Positions 47,755 to 56,475 are shown, counted from the first letter of the stretch. The stretch is 64,000 nt of DNA from Hymenobacter cellulosivorans (GCF_022919135.1 NZ_CP095049.1:3600501-3664500); one strand, 5' to 3'. The notes: a model not told the origin generated them from the sequence alone. Program-made: numbers and translations.

Positions 47755-48664
47755 TGTCCTTGCGCAGCCACGCCAGGGTGGCGGCTTCGGCCGAGCCTGG
47801 CGCGGGCTGCTGGTTGTAGTGCCATTCGGCCTGGGGCGGTAGGCTCATCAGGATGCTTTCGGTGCGGCCCCCGGTTTCGAGGCCAAATTTGGTGCCCCGG
47901 TCAATGGCCAGATTGAATTCGGCGTAACGGCCCCGGCGCACCAGTTGCCACTGTTTTTCGCGCTCCGTGTAAGGGAGTTTGGCGTTTTGGCGCATGATGG
48001 TGCCGTAGGTGCGGCCGTACACTTCGCCCACATCCTGAATGAATGCGAAGAGCTCCTCAAACGAGCCATCCTGGCCCACGGTGAGCCGGTCGAAGAAGAT
48101 GCCACCTACGCCCCGGGTTTCCTGGCGGTGAGGCAGGTAGAAGTACTCGTCGGCCCAGGGCTTGAAGCGGGCGTAGTAGTCGGGGTGGTGCCGGTCACAG
48201 ATTTCCCGGATCTGCTTGTGAAACCAGCGAGCCTGCTGCTCATCCACGTAAATGGGGGTCAAATCGAGGCCGCCGCCAAACCAGGCTTCGCCGTTGCCGG
48301 CTTCGAAGTAGCGCACGTTCATGTGCGAAATCGGGACCATGGGGCTGCGCGGATGCTGCACTACGCTTACGCCGGTGGCAAAGTAGCGGGCATCGGGCAT
48401 GAGCAGCTGGCTAGCGGCCTTGTCACTCATCTGGCCCCACACGGCCGAGAAAGCCACGCCGCCTTTTTCCAGCACGGCCCCATTCTGAATGACGCGGGTG
48501 AGGCCCCCGCCGCCGCCTTCGTGCTGCCAGGCATCTTCCCGGAACCGCACCCCGCCGCCATCAGCCGATTCGAGGCGGTGACACAGCCAGTCCTGGAAGT
48601 GGCGCATCCAGTTTTCAACAACAATCCGGGTTGGAGCAAGAGCGGGGGCAGCAACGGTATTCAT
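47741..48664 (-). CDS. hemF: Oxygen-dependent coproporphyrinogen III oxidase
   Basis: The 307-residue protein matches HemF throughout: ENWMRHFQDWLCHRLES, FREDAWQHEGGGGGLTRVIQNGAVLEKGGVAFSAVWG, SPMVPISHMNVRYFEAGNGEAWFGGGLDLTPIYV, EYFYLPHRQETRGVGGIFFDRL and YAEFNLAIDRGTKFGLETGGRTESILMSLPP. It decarboxylates coproporphyrinogen III to protoporphyrinogen IX with oxygen, in the cytoplasm. It lies 48 bp after the universal stress gene at the end of the oxidase cluster, where haem supply for the cbb3 oxidase makes sense. Confidence 0.97.
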   Translation of the reverse strand: MNTVAAPALAPTRIVVENWMRHFQDWLCHRLESADGGGVRFREDAWQHEGGGGGLTRVIQNGAVLEKGGVAFSAVWGQMSDKAASQLLMPDARYFATGVSVVQHPRSPMVPISHMNVRYFEAGNGEAWFGGGLDLTPIYVDEQQARWFHKQIREICDRHHPDYYARFKPWADEYFYLPHRQETRGVGGIFFDRLTVGQDGSFEELFAFIQDVGEVYGRTYGTIMRQNAKLPYTEREKQWQLVRRGRYAEFNLAIDRGTKFGLETGGRTESILMSLPPQAEWHYNQQPAPGSAEAATLAWLRKDIAWA

Positions 48665-48712
48665 AACGAATGGGAAAGTAAAGGCAAACGGAAAAGGGAG
48701 AGGAGCCGGGAG

Positions 48713-49633
48713 TTAGGCCCAGCGAACCGAATGGTAATCAGGCAGGATGGACTTCTTATTTGCCAGGGCCAGGCGCTCGGCGCACTTGTCGCAGCAAGCC
48801 ACGCTGGGCTGGCGCTCCTGGGCCCGGAGCACGAGCACCGGAATCTGGGTGTGGTAGGCCCGGGTGGTGGTGTGGCACGAGTCGAAATAGCGCAAAAGCT
48901 GCTCGTGACTCGTAGGGGCAATGATGAGGAGCTGGGCCTGGTTGCGGGCGCAAAACTCACTGGTGCCTTCCAGCGGGGCATCGTCTTCTACCAAGTGGGG
49001 GGCCAGCATAAGCCAGGGCAAGTGAGCTGCTGCTTTGGTCAGGGCTTGCTTGAACGTGCGGCGCCGGGGCCGCTCGGTGGGCGGGTAAAACTGCACCAAA
49101 TCCAGCGGGGCCGGAAAAGCCTCCTGCAGCGCGGACAGCCGGGGCAATAGGCTTGGGTTCAGGGTACTAAAGTCGGCGGCGAAAACCAGACGGCTGGGCA
49201 GGCTGCGGCGGCCGGGCGGCACTACGAGCACCGGGCAGGTCACGAGCTCGGTAATGGCGGCGGCGTGGTTGCCGGGCGCGGCCTGCTGGCCGCAGTCGAT
49301 GTGCTCAAGCCCCATCACAAGCAGGTCGGCTGAGTGCTGCATGACTTCCTGCTGCACGTGGTCGTGGAGGCAGCCGCTCAGAATGCGGTAGCGGTACTGA
49401 ATTCGGCGTCCATCCTGGCGGGTAAGCTGCTGGTAGCGCAGGCGCTCGACCAGGCTCCGCAGCCGCTGTTCCTGACGGGCCAGCTCCGCTGCCGGGGCTG
49501 AAGTCAGGGCCGAATCGGGGTGGCAGTAGAGCAGCACCACTTCGGCGGGCCAGCGCACGGCCAGCTTGTTGGCATACGCCAGGGTGTGTTCAGCCGCGGT
49601 GGTATGGTCGATAGGAACGAGGATGGTTTTCAT
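48713..49633 (-). CDS. Universal stress protein, tandem-domain, with Cys-rich tail
   Basis: The 306-residue protein has two UspA-like halves. The first opens MKTILVPIDHTTAAEHTLAYANKLA and reaches ADLLVMGLEH and CPVLVVPPG; the second opens SRLVFAADFSTLN and ends in IPVLVLRAQ. The canonical Gly-rich ATP loop (GxxGxxxxxxGS) is poorly kept in both halves. The last 30 residues add CCDKCAERLALANKK, a Cys cluster not typical of the family that might bind metal or sense redox state. It lies between the TauE-like transporter and hemF on the same strand, so it probably serves low-oxygen physiology. Confidence 0.85.
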   Translation of the reverse strand: MKTILVPIDHTTAAEHTLAYANKLAVRWPAEVVLLYCHPDSALTSAPAAELARQEQRLRSLVERLRYQQLTRQDGRRIQYRYRILSGCLHDHVQQEVMQHSADLLVMGLEHIDCGQQAAPGNHAAAITELVTCPVLVVPPGRRSLPSRLVFAADFSTLNPSLLPRLSALQEAFPAPLDLVQFYPPTERPRRRTFKQALTKAAAHLPWLMLAPHLVEDDAPLEGTSEFCARNQAQLLIIAPTSHEQLLRYFDSCHTTTRAYHTQIPVLVLRAQERQPSVACCDKCAERLALANKKSILPDYHSVRWA

Positions 49634-49673
49634 GGGATGCTTAGCGAAAGAAAAAGGCGGGGATGAAGCCGAA

Positions 49674-50396
49674 TTAATGACAATAGTGGACTGCCTGCGG
49701 AGCCGGCTGGGCCTTGGGAGCCGCGGCCGGCAGCTGCGGGCTCAGGTAGGGAATGCCCAGGCCCAGCCCCCGCACGATAAAGAGTACTGCCAGTAGCGAA
49801 GCCACATAGGGCACGGCCTGCCGCATGCGGGTGCGCCACTGCAGCGGCACCAGGCGGCTCGTGAGCGAGAGGCCCAGCATCAGGGGCAAGGTGCCCAGGC
49901 CGAAGCAGGCCATGTAGGCTGCCGCTCCCAGTACGCCCGGCGCGCTCAGGGCCCCGGCCAACGCCAAGTACACCAAGCCGCAGGGCAAGAGGCCATTGAG
50001 CAGGCCCGTCAGGTATAAAGCCCGCCACGAATGCTGCTGAAACAGGCGGGTCAGGTGGTTTTTCACCCAGGCCAGGGGCCGGCTCAGGCCCTGCCCCGCA
50101 CTCAGGGCCTGGGCGTAGCGCTGGGGCAAACCCACGAGCAGCAGAATCAGCAGGCCCGAGGCAATGGACAAGCTTTGCTGCAGGCCAACCAGGCGCAGGC
50201 TTTGCCCGACCAGGCCAGCAGCGGCGCCCAGCACCGAGTATGTCGTGACCCGGCCCAGGTTATAGAGCAGCCGTCCGCCCACGTAGCGGGCCGAGGCGGC
50301 ATCAGGGCGGCCGGGCAGGGCCAGGGCAATGGCTCCGCACATGCCTACGCAGTGGAAGCTACCCAACAACCCAAAAACAAACCCGGCCCAAAGCAT
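49674..50396 (-). CDS. UreH/TauE-like (DsbD_2) membrane transporter of the cbb3 cluster
   Basis: The 240-residue protein starts at ATG 50396; the frame extends to a TTG at 50468, but MLWAGFVFGLLGSFHCVGMCG is the usual N-terminus of this family. About six membrane helices are seen. The first holds GSFHCVGMCGAIALALP with a CxxxC metal or thiol motif, and NGLLPCGLVYLALAGA has another Cys. The C-terminus ends HYCH. In many Bacteroidota this gene follows ccoH and is annotated as a sulfite exporter; a role in copper or electron delivery for oxidase assembly is more likely from context. Confidence 0.82.
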   Translation of the reverse strand: MLWAGFVFGLLGSFHCVGMCGAIALALPGRPDAASARYVGGRLLYNLGRVTTYSVLGAAAGLVGQSLRLVGLQQSLSIASGLLILLLVGLPQRYAQALSAGQGLSRPLAWVKNHLTRLFQQHSWRALYLTGLLNGLLPCGLVYLALAGALSAPGVLGAAAYMACFGLGTLPLMLGLSLTSRLVPLQWRTRMRQAVPYVASLLAVLFIVRGLGLGIPYLSPQLPAAAPKAQPAPQAVHYCH

Positions 50397-50471
50397 TACA
50401 GCAGCGAAAAGAAGCGTGACAGAAACTGTCGGCAAGTTCCGCCGCCGCTGCCGGGCCGGGCATGACAAAAA

Positions 50472-50945
50472 TCAGCTGCCGAGGGTGATATTTCTTTCCA
50501 CGAAATACGCCTGCCCTCCGGCGGTAAAGTCGAGGCGGACGCGCCAGTAGCCGGGCTGCATCTTGGCGGTATTGATGTGCTGCTGGTTATCGGGGCCAAC
50601 CTGCAGGGGCAGGCTGAAATCCCGCTGCTGGTCGGAGGGGCGGAAAAAGTGCACTTGGCCCTGCACTGCCTGGCCGGCCAGGGGCGTGGGCAGCGTCAGG
50701 GTCAGGCGCTGAGCTTCCGCGTCGAGCAGCACCTGTACCGGGGCGGGCAGCGCTGCGGTGCGGGCCGCGTTTTCCATGCGCTGCTGGTAGGCCAGCTCCT
50801 GCTTGTAGTAGTCGGGGCTGACCAAATCGACGCGGGTACGCATGGCCTGCTGCACCATAAAGCCGATGTAGCCCGCAAAGAGCACGAAGGTCAGGATAAT
50901 GGCGTAGGGCCAGAACGTGCGCTGGGAAGTAGGGGCAGTTGCCAT
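50472..50945 (-). CDS. ccoH: CcoH/FixH-like cbb3 oxidase assembly protein
   Basis: The 157-residue protein starts at ATG 50945. One N-terminal membrane helix (TFWPYAIILTFVLFAGYIGFMVQQAM) is followed by VDLVSPDYYKQELAYQQRMENAART, the FixH signature, and a periplasmic beta domain (GQVHFFRPSDQQRDFSLPLQ, then MQPGYWRVRLDFTAGGQAYFVERNI). FixH/CcoH helps build the cbb3 oxidase together with the CcoI copper pump. It lies between ccoG (144 bp upstream, with a family B repeat in the gap) and the TauE-like gene. Confidence 0.93.
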   Translation of the reverse strand: MATAPTSQRTFWPYAIILTFVLFAGYIGFMVQQAMRTRVDLVSPDYYKQELAYQQRMENAARTAALPAPVQVLLDAEAQRLTLTLPTPLAGQAVQGQVHFFRPSDQQRDFSLPLQVGPDNQQHINTAKMQPGYWRVRLDFTAGGQAYFVERNITLGS

Positions 50946-51033
50946 GAGTTGGGAGAGGCTGTGGGATAATGAAGAAATAATGCCCTGTTGACCTGTTCGA
51001 AGCATTCCTGCCGCTTTGTTGCCTAATCACCCT

Positions 51034-51070
51034 TGCACGCGAGATGCCTCGCTAAGGCTCGACATGACCG
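51034..51070. repeat. Repeat family B, single copy between ccoG and ccoH
   Basis: CACGCGAGATGCCTCGCTAA followed by GGCTCGACATGACCGG is the best-preserved single unit of the dispersed palindrome. A near-identical right half is at 52593-52627. No coding function. Confidence 0.75.
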
Positions 51071-51089
51071 GCTTATAATGGGAGCTTGT

Positions 51090-52499
51090 TTACTGCACCG
51101 GGCCCAAAAACTTGGTTTTAGCTTCGGCAATCAGTTCGGGGCCCGAGTACAGGCCGATGCGGATTTGCTGGCTGGTGCGGGTCAGGGCGGTGCGGGGCAG
51201 CTCGGCGAAGAACACGCCTTCGGTCAGGCCCTGGGCCGGTAGGTGCAAGCCGTCGGTGCCGACCAGGGAAATGGTACCCTGGTCCGGCTCCAGCACCCGC
51301 AGCGTGAGCGGGTAGGGCCGGTTGGTTTTGTTGATAACCGAAATATTGTACAGGTTGGTAATGGTGCCGTGGTTAGTCTTCTGAAACAGCTGGCCCGGGG
51401 TGCGCAGCACCGTGGCCTGCACGTTGGCCCGCGACACGAGCAGGCCGGTGAGCACGGCCAGCAGCAAAGCCAGCACCCCCGACAACACCTTCATCCGGCC
51501 GGTGAACTTCGGTTTAGTGCCCTGGGCAATGTTGTTTTCCGAGGCGTGGCGAATCAGGCCCTCGGGCAAATTCACCAGGTTCATAATAGTGTTGCAGGCG
51601 TCGATGCAGGCCGTGCAGTTGGTGCATTCCATCTGCTGGGCCCCGTTGCGGATGTCGATGCCGGTGGGGCAGACCTGCACGCATTGGTGGCAGTCGATAC
51701 AGTCGCCGGCGGTGCGCTGCTGGTTTTTGCGCCTCTTTTCCCGCGGCTCGCCCCGCTGATAATCGTAGGCCACTACCAGGCTGTTTTTATCCAGTAAAAC
51801 GCCCTGCAAGCGGCCGTAAGGGCAGGCAATAGTGCAGACCTGCTCCCGAAACCGGGCAAAGACGGCGTAGAACACGCCCGTAAACAACACCATGGCCGCG
51901 AGGCCACCCAGGTGCTCAGTGGGCTTGTCGGTTACAATCTTAACCAGCTCATCCGAGCCGATAATGTAGGCCAGGAAAGTGTTGGCAATCAAGAAAGAAA
52001 GGACCAGGAACAGGACATGCTTGGTGGTTTTGCGCCAGGTCTTGTTCCAGTCCCAGGCGGCTCGGTCGAGGGCTTTTTGCTGGGGCGCGTCGCGTTCGAG
52101 CCAGTACTCGATGCGGCGAAACACCATTTCCAGAAAAATAGTCTGGGGGCAGACCCAGCCACAGAACACCCGCCCGTAGACCACCGTGAAAATGATGATG
52201 AACAGCACGAAGGTGAGCGTGGCCAGCAGCAGGATAAAGAAGTCCTGGGGCCAGAAGATTTGCCCCAGGATGATAAAGCGCCGCGCGGGCAAGTTGAGCA
52301 TCAACAGCGGTAAGTCGTTGATACGCAGCCAGGGGCCGGCAAAGAGCAGTGCCAGCAGGCCGTAGCTGAGCCACTTGCGGCGGTTATAGAGTCGGCCGCT
52401 GGGCTTTTTGGGGTAGAGCCACACCCGCTTGCCGGCCGCGTCCACCGTGGCGATGGAGTCGCGGAACGATGCGGCAGGCGGAGTTTGGGTGGTCGGCAT
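51090..52499 (-). CDS. ccoG: Cytochrome c oxidase accessory protein CcoG (FixG family)
   Basis: The 469-residue protein begins with RVWLYPKKPSGRLYNRRKWLSYGLL, then membrane helices with YGRVFCGWVCPQTIFLEMVFRRIEYWLERD. The ferredoxin-like region carries two 4Fe-4S motifs (CIDCHQCVQVCPTGIDIRNG and CTNCTACIDACNTIM). The C-terminal Ig-like domain is FTGRMKVLSGV then beta strands. CcoG is a copper-reducing assembly factor for cbb3 oxidase. It lies 153 bp after ccoP, with a family B repeat in the gap. Confidence 0.96.
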   Translation of the reverse strand: MPTTQTPPAASFRDSIATVDAAGKRVWLYPKKPSGRLYNRRKWLSYGLLALLFAGPWLRINDLPLLMLNLPARRFIILGQIFWPQDFFILLLATLTFVLFIIIFTVVYGRVFCGWVCPQTIFLEMVFRRIEYWLERDAPQQKALDRAAWDWNKTWRKTTKHVLFLVLSFLIANTFLAYIIGSDELVKIVTDKPTEHLGGLAAMVLFTGVFYAVFARFREQVCTIACPYGRLQGVLLDKNSLVVAYDYQRGEPREKRRKNQQRTAGDCIDCHQCVQVCPTGIDIRNGAQQMECTNCTACIDACNTIMNLVNLPEGLIRHASENNIAQGTKPKFTGRMKVLSGVLALLLAVLTGLLVSRANVQATVLRTPGQLFQKTNHGTITNLYNISVINKTNRPYPLTLRVLEPDQGTISLVGTDGLHLPAQGLTEGVFFAELPRTALTRTSQQIRIGLYSGPELIAEAKTKFLGPVQ

Positions 52500-52533
52500 G
52501 GGGTTGGGAGAGGTAAGGTGTTGTTTTAAGAGG

Positions 52534-52631
52534 CCGTCATGTCGACCAGCGGGGGCATCTCGCCTGGCTTCGTTGAGTTACTAATCAGACATCAGCACGC
52601 GAGATGTCTCGCTTAGCTCGACACGACGTTC
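52534..52631. repeat. Repeat family B, inverted pair between ccoP and ccoG
   Basis: GGCCGTCATGTCGACCAGCG at the left and CACGCGAGATGTCTCGC...CGACACGACG at the right are diverged complements, giving a roughly 98-bp cruciform-like structure. It fills most of the 153-bp gap. Confidence 0.7.
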
Positions 52632-52652
52632 TCCTGGATTCTGCTATTCTGC

Positions 52653-53543
52653 CTACAGCTTGGCTACTGGCTTGGCCGGGGCTTCTTTCTCGCCCTGGGG
52701 CTCTTTGGCGCCGGCGGGTTTGGTGCCCTGCAAACTCAGCACGTAGGAGCTGACCTGTAGAATTTGCTTGCCCGAGAGCTTGCCTTTCCAGGCCACCATG
52801 CCCTTGCCCTGCACCCCAAACTTGATGGTCTTGTAGACGTGGTTGATTTCGCCGCCGTGCAGCCAGTACTCGTCGGTCAGGTTGGGGCCTACTTTGCCTT
52901 CGCCATTCATGCCGTGGCAGGGGGCACAGTTGGTCGTGAACAGGCTCTTGCCGCTGCTCAGGTCGGCGGCGGCAGTGAGGGCCGCGTAGGTGGTGAGCTT
53001 GTTGGAGTCGTCGGCATCGGCCGAGACGAGCAGGGCAGCCTGCTGCATTTCGGCGGCGTATTCGGCCCCTTGCAGCTGGCCGGCCTGGGTGAGGTGGAAG
53101 TAGCTCAGGTAGCCGATGGCAAAGACGATGGTGGCGTAGAAGCTGTACTTCCACCACGGCGGCAGGTCGTTGTCGAACTCATGAATTCCGTCGTAGTCGT
53201 GGTCCAGGAGCTCGTCGCGCACCTCGCCGCGCACCAGGGTGGCGTCGCCCACGGCCAGGCCCAGCACCCGGCCGCTCCAGGTGGGGCGCACGGTGGGCAG
53301 CTCGTAGAGGCGGCGCAGCTGGGGCCGCAGGCGCACTACGAGCGTGGCCGTGAGCAGCCCAATCAGCAGGATAACCAGGGCCAGGGTGCCGAGCAAAAAC
53401 CAAAGCAGCATCCGTTGAAAATCGGAGGCGGCAGGGCCGGTCGAAGCCACCGCTTCTGCCGCCTGGGCCAGCGCCGGGCGGGCCACCAACTGCAGGGCCA
53501 GCAGGGCGCCGGTGCCGCGCAAAACGTTTGGTACTAACCTCAT
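52653..53543 (-). CDS. ccoP: cbb3 oxidase subunit CcoP (cytochrome c)
   Basis: The 296-residue protein has a signal-like N-terminus, a membrane helix (MLLWFLLGTLALVILLIGLL), the CcoP N-terminal segment HDYDGIHEFDNDLPPWWKYSFYATIVFAIGYLSYFH, and one cytochrome c domain with CAPCHGMNGEGKVGPNL and Met in KGMVAWKGKL. Proteobacterial CcoP has two haems; the single-haem form is usual in Bacteroidota. The C-terminus is an Ala/Pro/Lys-rich tail. Its ATG overlaps the stop of the small upstream gene as ATGA. Confidence 0.95.
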   Translation of the reverse strand: MRLVPNVLRGTGALLALQLVARPALAQAAEAVASTGPAASDFQRMLLWFLLGTLALVILLIGLLTATLVVRLRPQLRRLYELPTVRPTWSGRVLGLAVGDATLVRGEVRDELLDHDYDGIHEFDNDLPPWWKYSFYATIVFAIGYLSYFHLTQAGQLQGAEYAAEMQQAALLVSADADDSNKLTTYAALTAAADLSSGKSLFTTNCAPCHGMNGEGKVGPNLTDEYWLHGGEINHVYKTIKFGVQGKGMVAWKGKLSGKQILQVSSYVLSLQGTKPAGAKEPQGEKEAPAKPVAKL

Positions 53544-53848
53544 GCCGCCACGAGCTGCTCGGTGGGAACTGCGGCCGAAGGTGGCGTGGCTACCGGGGCC
53601 TGGGCCACAACGTGTACTGGAGTAGCGGGCTTGTCGTTGAGGTCGGCCTCGGCGGCTTCAGCGGCTACGGCCGCTAGGGAGGAGGCCGTCATTACCCCGA
53701 AAATCAGCACCACGGCGGCTACGAACCAGGCCAGCCAGCCCAGAATGTCGATAGGTTGGGGGCCGCTGGCGGCCGCCGTTTGGGCCGAAGCCATATAGGT
53801 AGTCAGCAGGCCCAGGATAGTCAGCAGGGAAGCGCGCTTGGTTAGCAT
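53540..53848 (-). CDS. Small membrane protein of the cbb3 operon
   Basis: The 102-residue protein has a cleavable or anchoring N-terminal helix (LLTILGLLTTYMASA) and a second helix (ILGWLAWFVAAVVLIFGVMTASSLAAVAAEAAEA). The tail is Pro/Ala-rich. It overlaps the ccoQ-like gene by 7 bp and ccoP by 4 bp, so it is clearly translated with them. I recognise no named family. It may be a subunit or assembly peptide specific to this lineage, perhaps a second CcoQ-like helix. Confidence 0.8.
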   Translation of the reverse strand: MLTKRASLLTILGLLTTYMASAQTAAASGPQPIDILGWLAWFVAAVVLIFGVMTASSLAAVAAEAAEADLNDKPATPVHVVAQAPVATPPSAAVPTEQLVAA

Positions 53849-54048
53849 AACACGTCGGGGTTAAGGGAGTAGAGGGTTTCGTCGTAGGTGTCGGCGGCCA
53901 GCGGCAGCTGACTCATGGTGGTGATATGCCGGCGGTTGGCCAACACCACGTAGGCCAGCAAACCCAGGAAAAAGAGGAAGAAGATGGCCAGGGAAATGAG
54001 CGGATAAATCTCAATGCCGGCTATGGATTGCAGGACGTTCTTGTGCAT
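53842..54048 (-). CDS. ccoQ: CcoQ-like small subunit
   Basis: The 68-residue protein has one membrane helix (ISLAIFFLFFLGLLAYVVLANRRHI) after a short N-terminus (MHKNVLQSIAGIEIYP), then an acidic tail. Size, topology and place between ccoNO and ccoP fit CcoQ/FixQ. It overlaps the next gene by 7 bp. Sequence similarity for such short proteins is low, so the name rests mainly on context. Confidence 0.8.
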   Translation of the reverse strand: MHKNVLQSIAGIEIYPLISLAIFFLFFLGLLAYVVLANRRHITTMSQLPLAADTYDETLYSLNPDVLC

Positions 54049-54118
54049 GACAGTGGGTTGCTAAAGAGCCATTTGTTAGGACGGCGCGTGCTGATGTTGC
54101 AGGAGTAATCTGATTACT

Positions 54119-54156
54119 GTTGCACGCCAGATGTCTCCCGTTGGCCGACAGGACGG
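54119..54156. repeat. Repeat family B, degenerate copy
   Basis: GTTGCACGCCAGATGTCTCC followed by CGTTGGCCGACAGGACGG is a decayed unit in the 118-bp gap between ccoNO and ccoQ. Confidence 0.5.
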
Positions 54157-54166
54157 GCAAGGCTAT

Positions 54167-56380
54167 TTACTCGGCCGAGGCGGCGGCTACCTGCTCAGGC
54201 TTGACTTTTATGTCGGTACCCAGGCGCTGGAGGTAGGCAATGAGGGCCACGATTTCCTTGTCGGACTTTACTTCGATTTCTTCTTTGCGCAGTTCCGCCA
54301 CGATGCCCTGGGCCTGGCGCTGGGCGTCGGCCACGGCCTGCTGGCCGTAGCCGGCGGGGTAGGGCGTACCCAGGCTTTGCAGCACGGTGATTTTCTTGGG
54401 CAGGGTGCTGTAGTCGATGCTGTTCTCGAAGAGCCAGGGGTAGGCGGGCATAATCGAGCCGGGCGACATGCTGGTGGGGTCCAGCATGTGGTTGTAGTGC
54501 CAGGAGTGGGGGTACTTGGCACCCACGCGGTGCAGGTCGGGGCCGGTGCGCTTGGAGCCCCAGAGGAAGGGCCGGTCGTAGACGAACTCGCCGGCTTTGG
54601 AGTACTCGCCGTACCGCTCGGTTTCGGAGCGGAAGGGGCGCACCATCTGGGTATGGCAGTTCGAGCAGCCCTCCTTGATGTAGATGTCGCGGCCCTGCAA
54701 TTCGAGCGAGGTGTAGGGCTGCACGGCGGCAATGGTGGGCACGTTGCTCTTGACCAAAAACGTGGGAATCATTTCGATAGCGCCGCCGATGAGAATGGCA
54801 ATGGTAGCGCCGATGCTGAGCTGCACGGGCCGCCGCTCAATCCAGCGGTGCCAGTGGCCGCCCTGGTGCTCTTCGACCAGCTCGGCGGGCATAAGGGGTG
54901 CAGCCTGGACTTTTTCATCAGCCAGCAGGGAGCCAGCGTTGGCGGTTCTGACCAGGTTGTAGAGCATCACAAACACCCCGCTCAGGTAGAGCACCCCGCC
55001 GATACCGCGCAGGTAGTACATGGGTACCAGCTGCAGCACGGTTTCGAGGAAGTTGGGGTATTGCAGCATGCCTTCCCCGTTGAACTGCTTCCACATCAAC
55101 CCCTGGATGAAGCCGGCCCAGTACATGGGCAAGGCGTAGAACAGGATGCCGATGGTGCCCAGCCAGAAGTGGGTCGTGGCCAGTTTCTTGGAATACAGCT
55201 CGGTGCGGTAGAGGCGGGGCCAGAGCCAGTAAAGCATGGCGAAGGTCAAAAAGCCGTTCCAGCCCAGGGCCCCCACGTGCACGTGGGCCACAATCCAGTC
55301 GGTGAAGTGGGCAATGGCGTTGACGTTCTTCAAACTCAGCATGGGCCCCTCGAAGGTGGCCATGCCGTAGGCTGTCACGGCCACGACCATAAACTTGAGC
55401 ACGGGCTCCTCGCGCACTTTGTCCCAGGCCCCGCGCAGGGTCAGCAGGCCGTTAATCATGCCGCCCCAGCTGGGCGCAATCAGCATGACGCTGAAGGCCA
55501 CGCCCAGGCTCTGGGCCCAGTCGGGCAGGGCGGTATAGAGCAAGTGGTGGGGGCCAGCCCAGATGTAGATGAAAATCAGGGACCAGAAGTGGATGATGGA
55601 GAGGCGGTAGGAGTACACCGGCCGGCCGGCGGCCTTGGGCAGGAAGTAGTACATCAGGCCCAGATAGGGCGTAGTCAGGAAGAAGGCCACCGCGTTGTGG
55701 CCATACCACCACTGCACCAGGGCATCCTGCACGCCGGCGTAGAGCGAATAGCTTTTCAGCAGCGACACCGGCACGGCCATCGAGTTGACGATGTGCAGCA
55801 CGGCCACCGTGAGGAAGGTGGCAATGTAGAACCAGATGCCCACGTAGAGGTGCCGCTCCCGGCGCCGGGCAATGGTGCCGAACATGTTCCAGCCAAAGAC
55901 CACCCAGACCAGCGTTATGGCAATGTCGATGGGCCACTCCAGCTCGGCGTATTCCTTACTAGTGGTAAAGCCCATCGGCAGGGTCGCCACGGCCGAGAGA
56001 ATGATGAGCTGCCAGCCCCAGAAGTGAATTTTGCTCAGCTTATCGGAGAACATCCGGGCTTTGCACAGGCGCTGCAACGAGTAATACACGCCGGTGAAGA
56101 TGCCGTTGCCGACGAAGGCGAAAATCACGGCGTTGGTGTGCAGCGGGCGGATGCGGCCGAAGGTGGTGTAGGCCGTGCCCATGTTGAGCTCGGGCCGGGC
56201 CAATTGGAAGGCCGCCAGCACGCCCACCAGCATGCCGATAATGCCCCAGATGACGGTGGCCACCCCGAAGTCGCGCACGATCTTGTTGTCGTAGAAAAAC
56301 GTGTCGACGGCCCGGGCGGGGGTAGTGGGTACCAGCGGCGCGTGGGGCGCGACAACCGGCGGTAGGGATTCGACTTGCAT
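54167..56380 (-). CDS. ccoNO: cbb3 oxidase fused subunit I/II (CcoN-CcoO)
   Basis: The 737-residue protein joins CcoN and CcoO. The first 480 or so residues form the 12-helix haem-copper core with RPLHTNAVIFAFVGNG, VQWWYGHNAVAFFLTTPYLG (His and Tyr of the CuB site), WAGPHHLLY and HFTDWIVAHVHVGALGWNG. After a linker the monohaem cytochrome domain has GCSNCHTQMVRPF (about residue 570) and Met in PGSIMPAYPWLFE. The fusion is common in Bacteroidota. The complex reduces oxygen with high affinity and pumps protons. Two FNR-type sites lie 60-95 bp upstream of the ATG. Confidence 0.97.
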   Translation of the reverse strand: MQVESLPPVVAPHAPLVPTTPARAVDTFFYDNKIVRDFGVATVIWGIIGMLVGVLAAFQLARPELNMGTAYTTFGRIRPLHTNAVIFAFVGNGIFTGVYYSLQRLCKARMFSDKLSKIHFWGWQLIILSAVATLPMGFTTSKEYAELEWPIDIAITLVWVVFGWNMFGTIARRRERHLYVGIWFYIATFLTVAVLHIVNSMAVPVSLLKSYSLYAGVQDALVQWWYGHNAVAFFLTTPYLGLMYYFLPKAAGRPVYSYRLSIIHFWSLIFIYIWAGPHHLLYTALPDWAQSLGVAFSVMLIAPSWGGMINGLLTLRGAWDKVREEPVLKFMVVAVTAYGMATFEGPMLSLKNVNAIAHFTDWIVAHVHVGALGWNGFLTFAMLYWLWPRLYRTELYSKKLATTHFWLGTIGILFYALPMYWAGFIQGLMWKQFNGEGMLQYPNFLETVLQLVPMYYLRGIGGVLYLSGVFVMLYNLVRTANAGSLLADEKVQAAPLMPAELVEEHQGGHWHRWIERRPVQLSIGATIAILIGGAIEMIPTFLVKSNVPTIAAVQPYTSLELQGRDIYIKEGCSNCHTQMVRPFRSETERYGEYSKAGEFVYDRPFLWGSKRTGPDLHRVGAKYPHSWHYNHMLDPTSMSPGSIMPAYPWLFENSIDYSTLPKKITVLQSLGTPYPAGYGQQAVADAQRQAQGIVAELRKEEIEVKSDKEIVALIAYLQRLGTDIKVKPEQVAAASAE

Positions 56381-56409
56381 AGCCTTCAGAAGTAGTGGTT
56401 TTACTGCTT

Positions 56410-56417
56410 CAAAGGTC
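56410..56417 (-). promoter_or_regulatory. Candidate ccoNO -7 element
   Basis: On the - strand GACCTTTG matches TAnnTTTG at seven of eight positions. Its centre is 33 bp from the centre of FNR-type site A, exactly as in the ccoI promoter. Confidence 0.5.
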
Positions 56418-56439
56418 CTACAAGGCCGTTTTGGAAAAG

Positions 56440-56475
56440 ATGACGAATGTCAGCTGCCGGGCTGATTGATGTCAG
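56440..56475. promoter_or_regulatory. Tandem FNR/CRP-type sites upstream of ccoNO
   Basis: Site A TGAC-gaat-GTCA (56441-56452) and site B TGAT-tgat-GTCA (56463-56474) are 22 bp apart centre to centre, two helical turns. The 14-mer TGACGAATGTCAGC is repeated exactly upstream of ccoI. The arrangement places site A near -41 of the predicted ccoNO start. Confidence 0.8.

Noticed and set aside
54131..56365. 744-codon + strand frame opposite ccoNO
   Set aside because: Low-complexity G/V/H/Q composition and no motifs; the - strand encodes an unmistakable cbb3 subunit.
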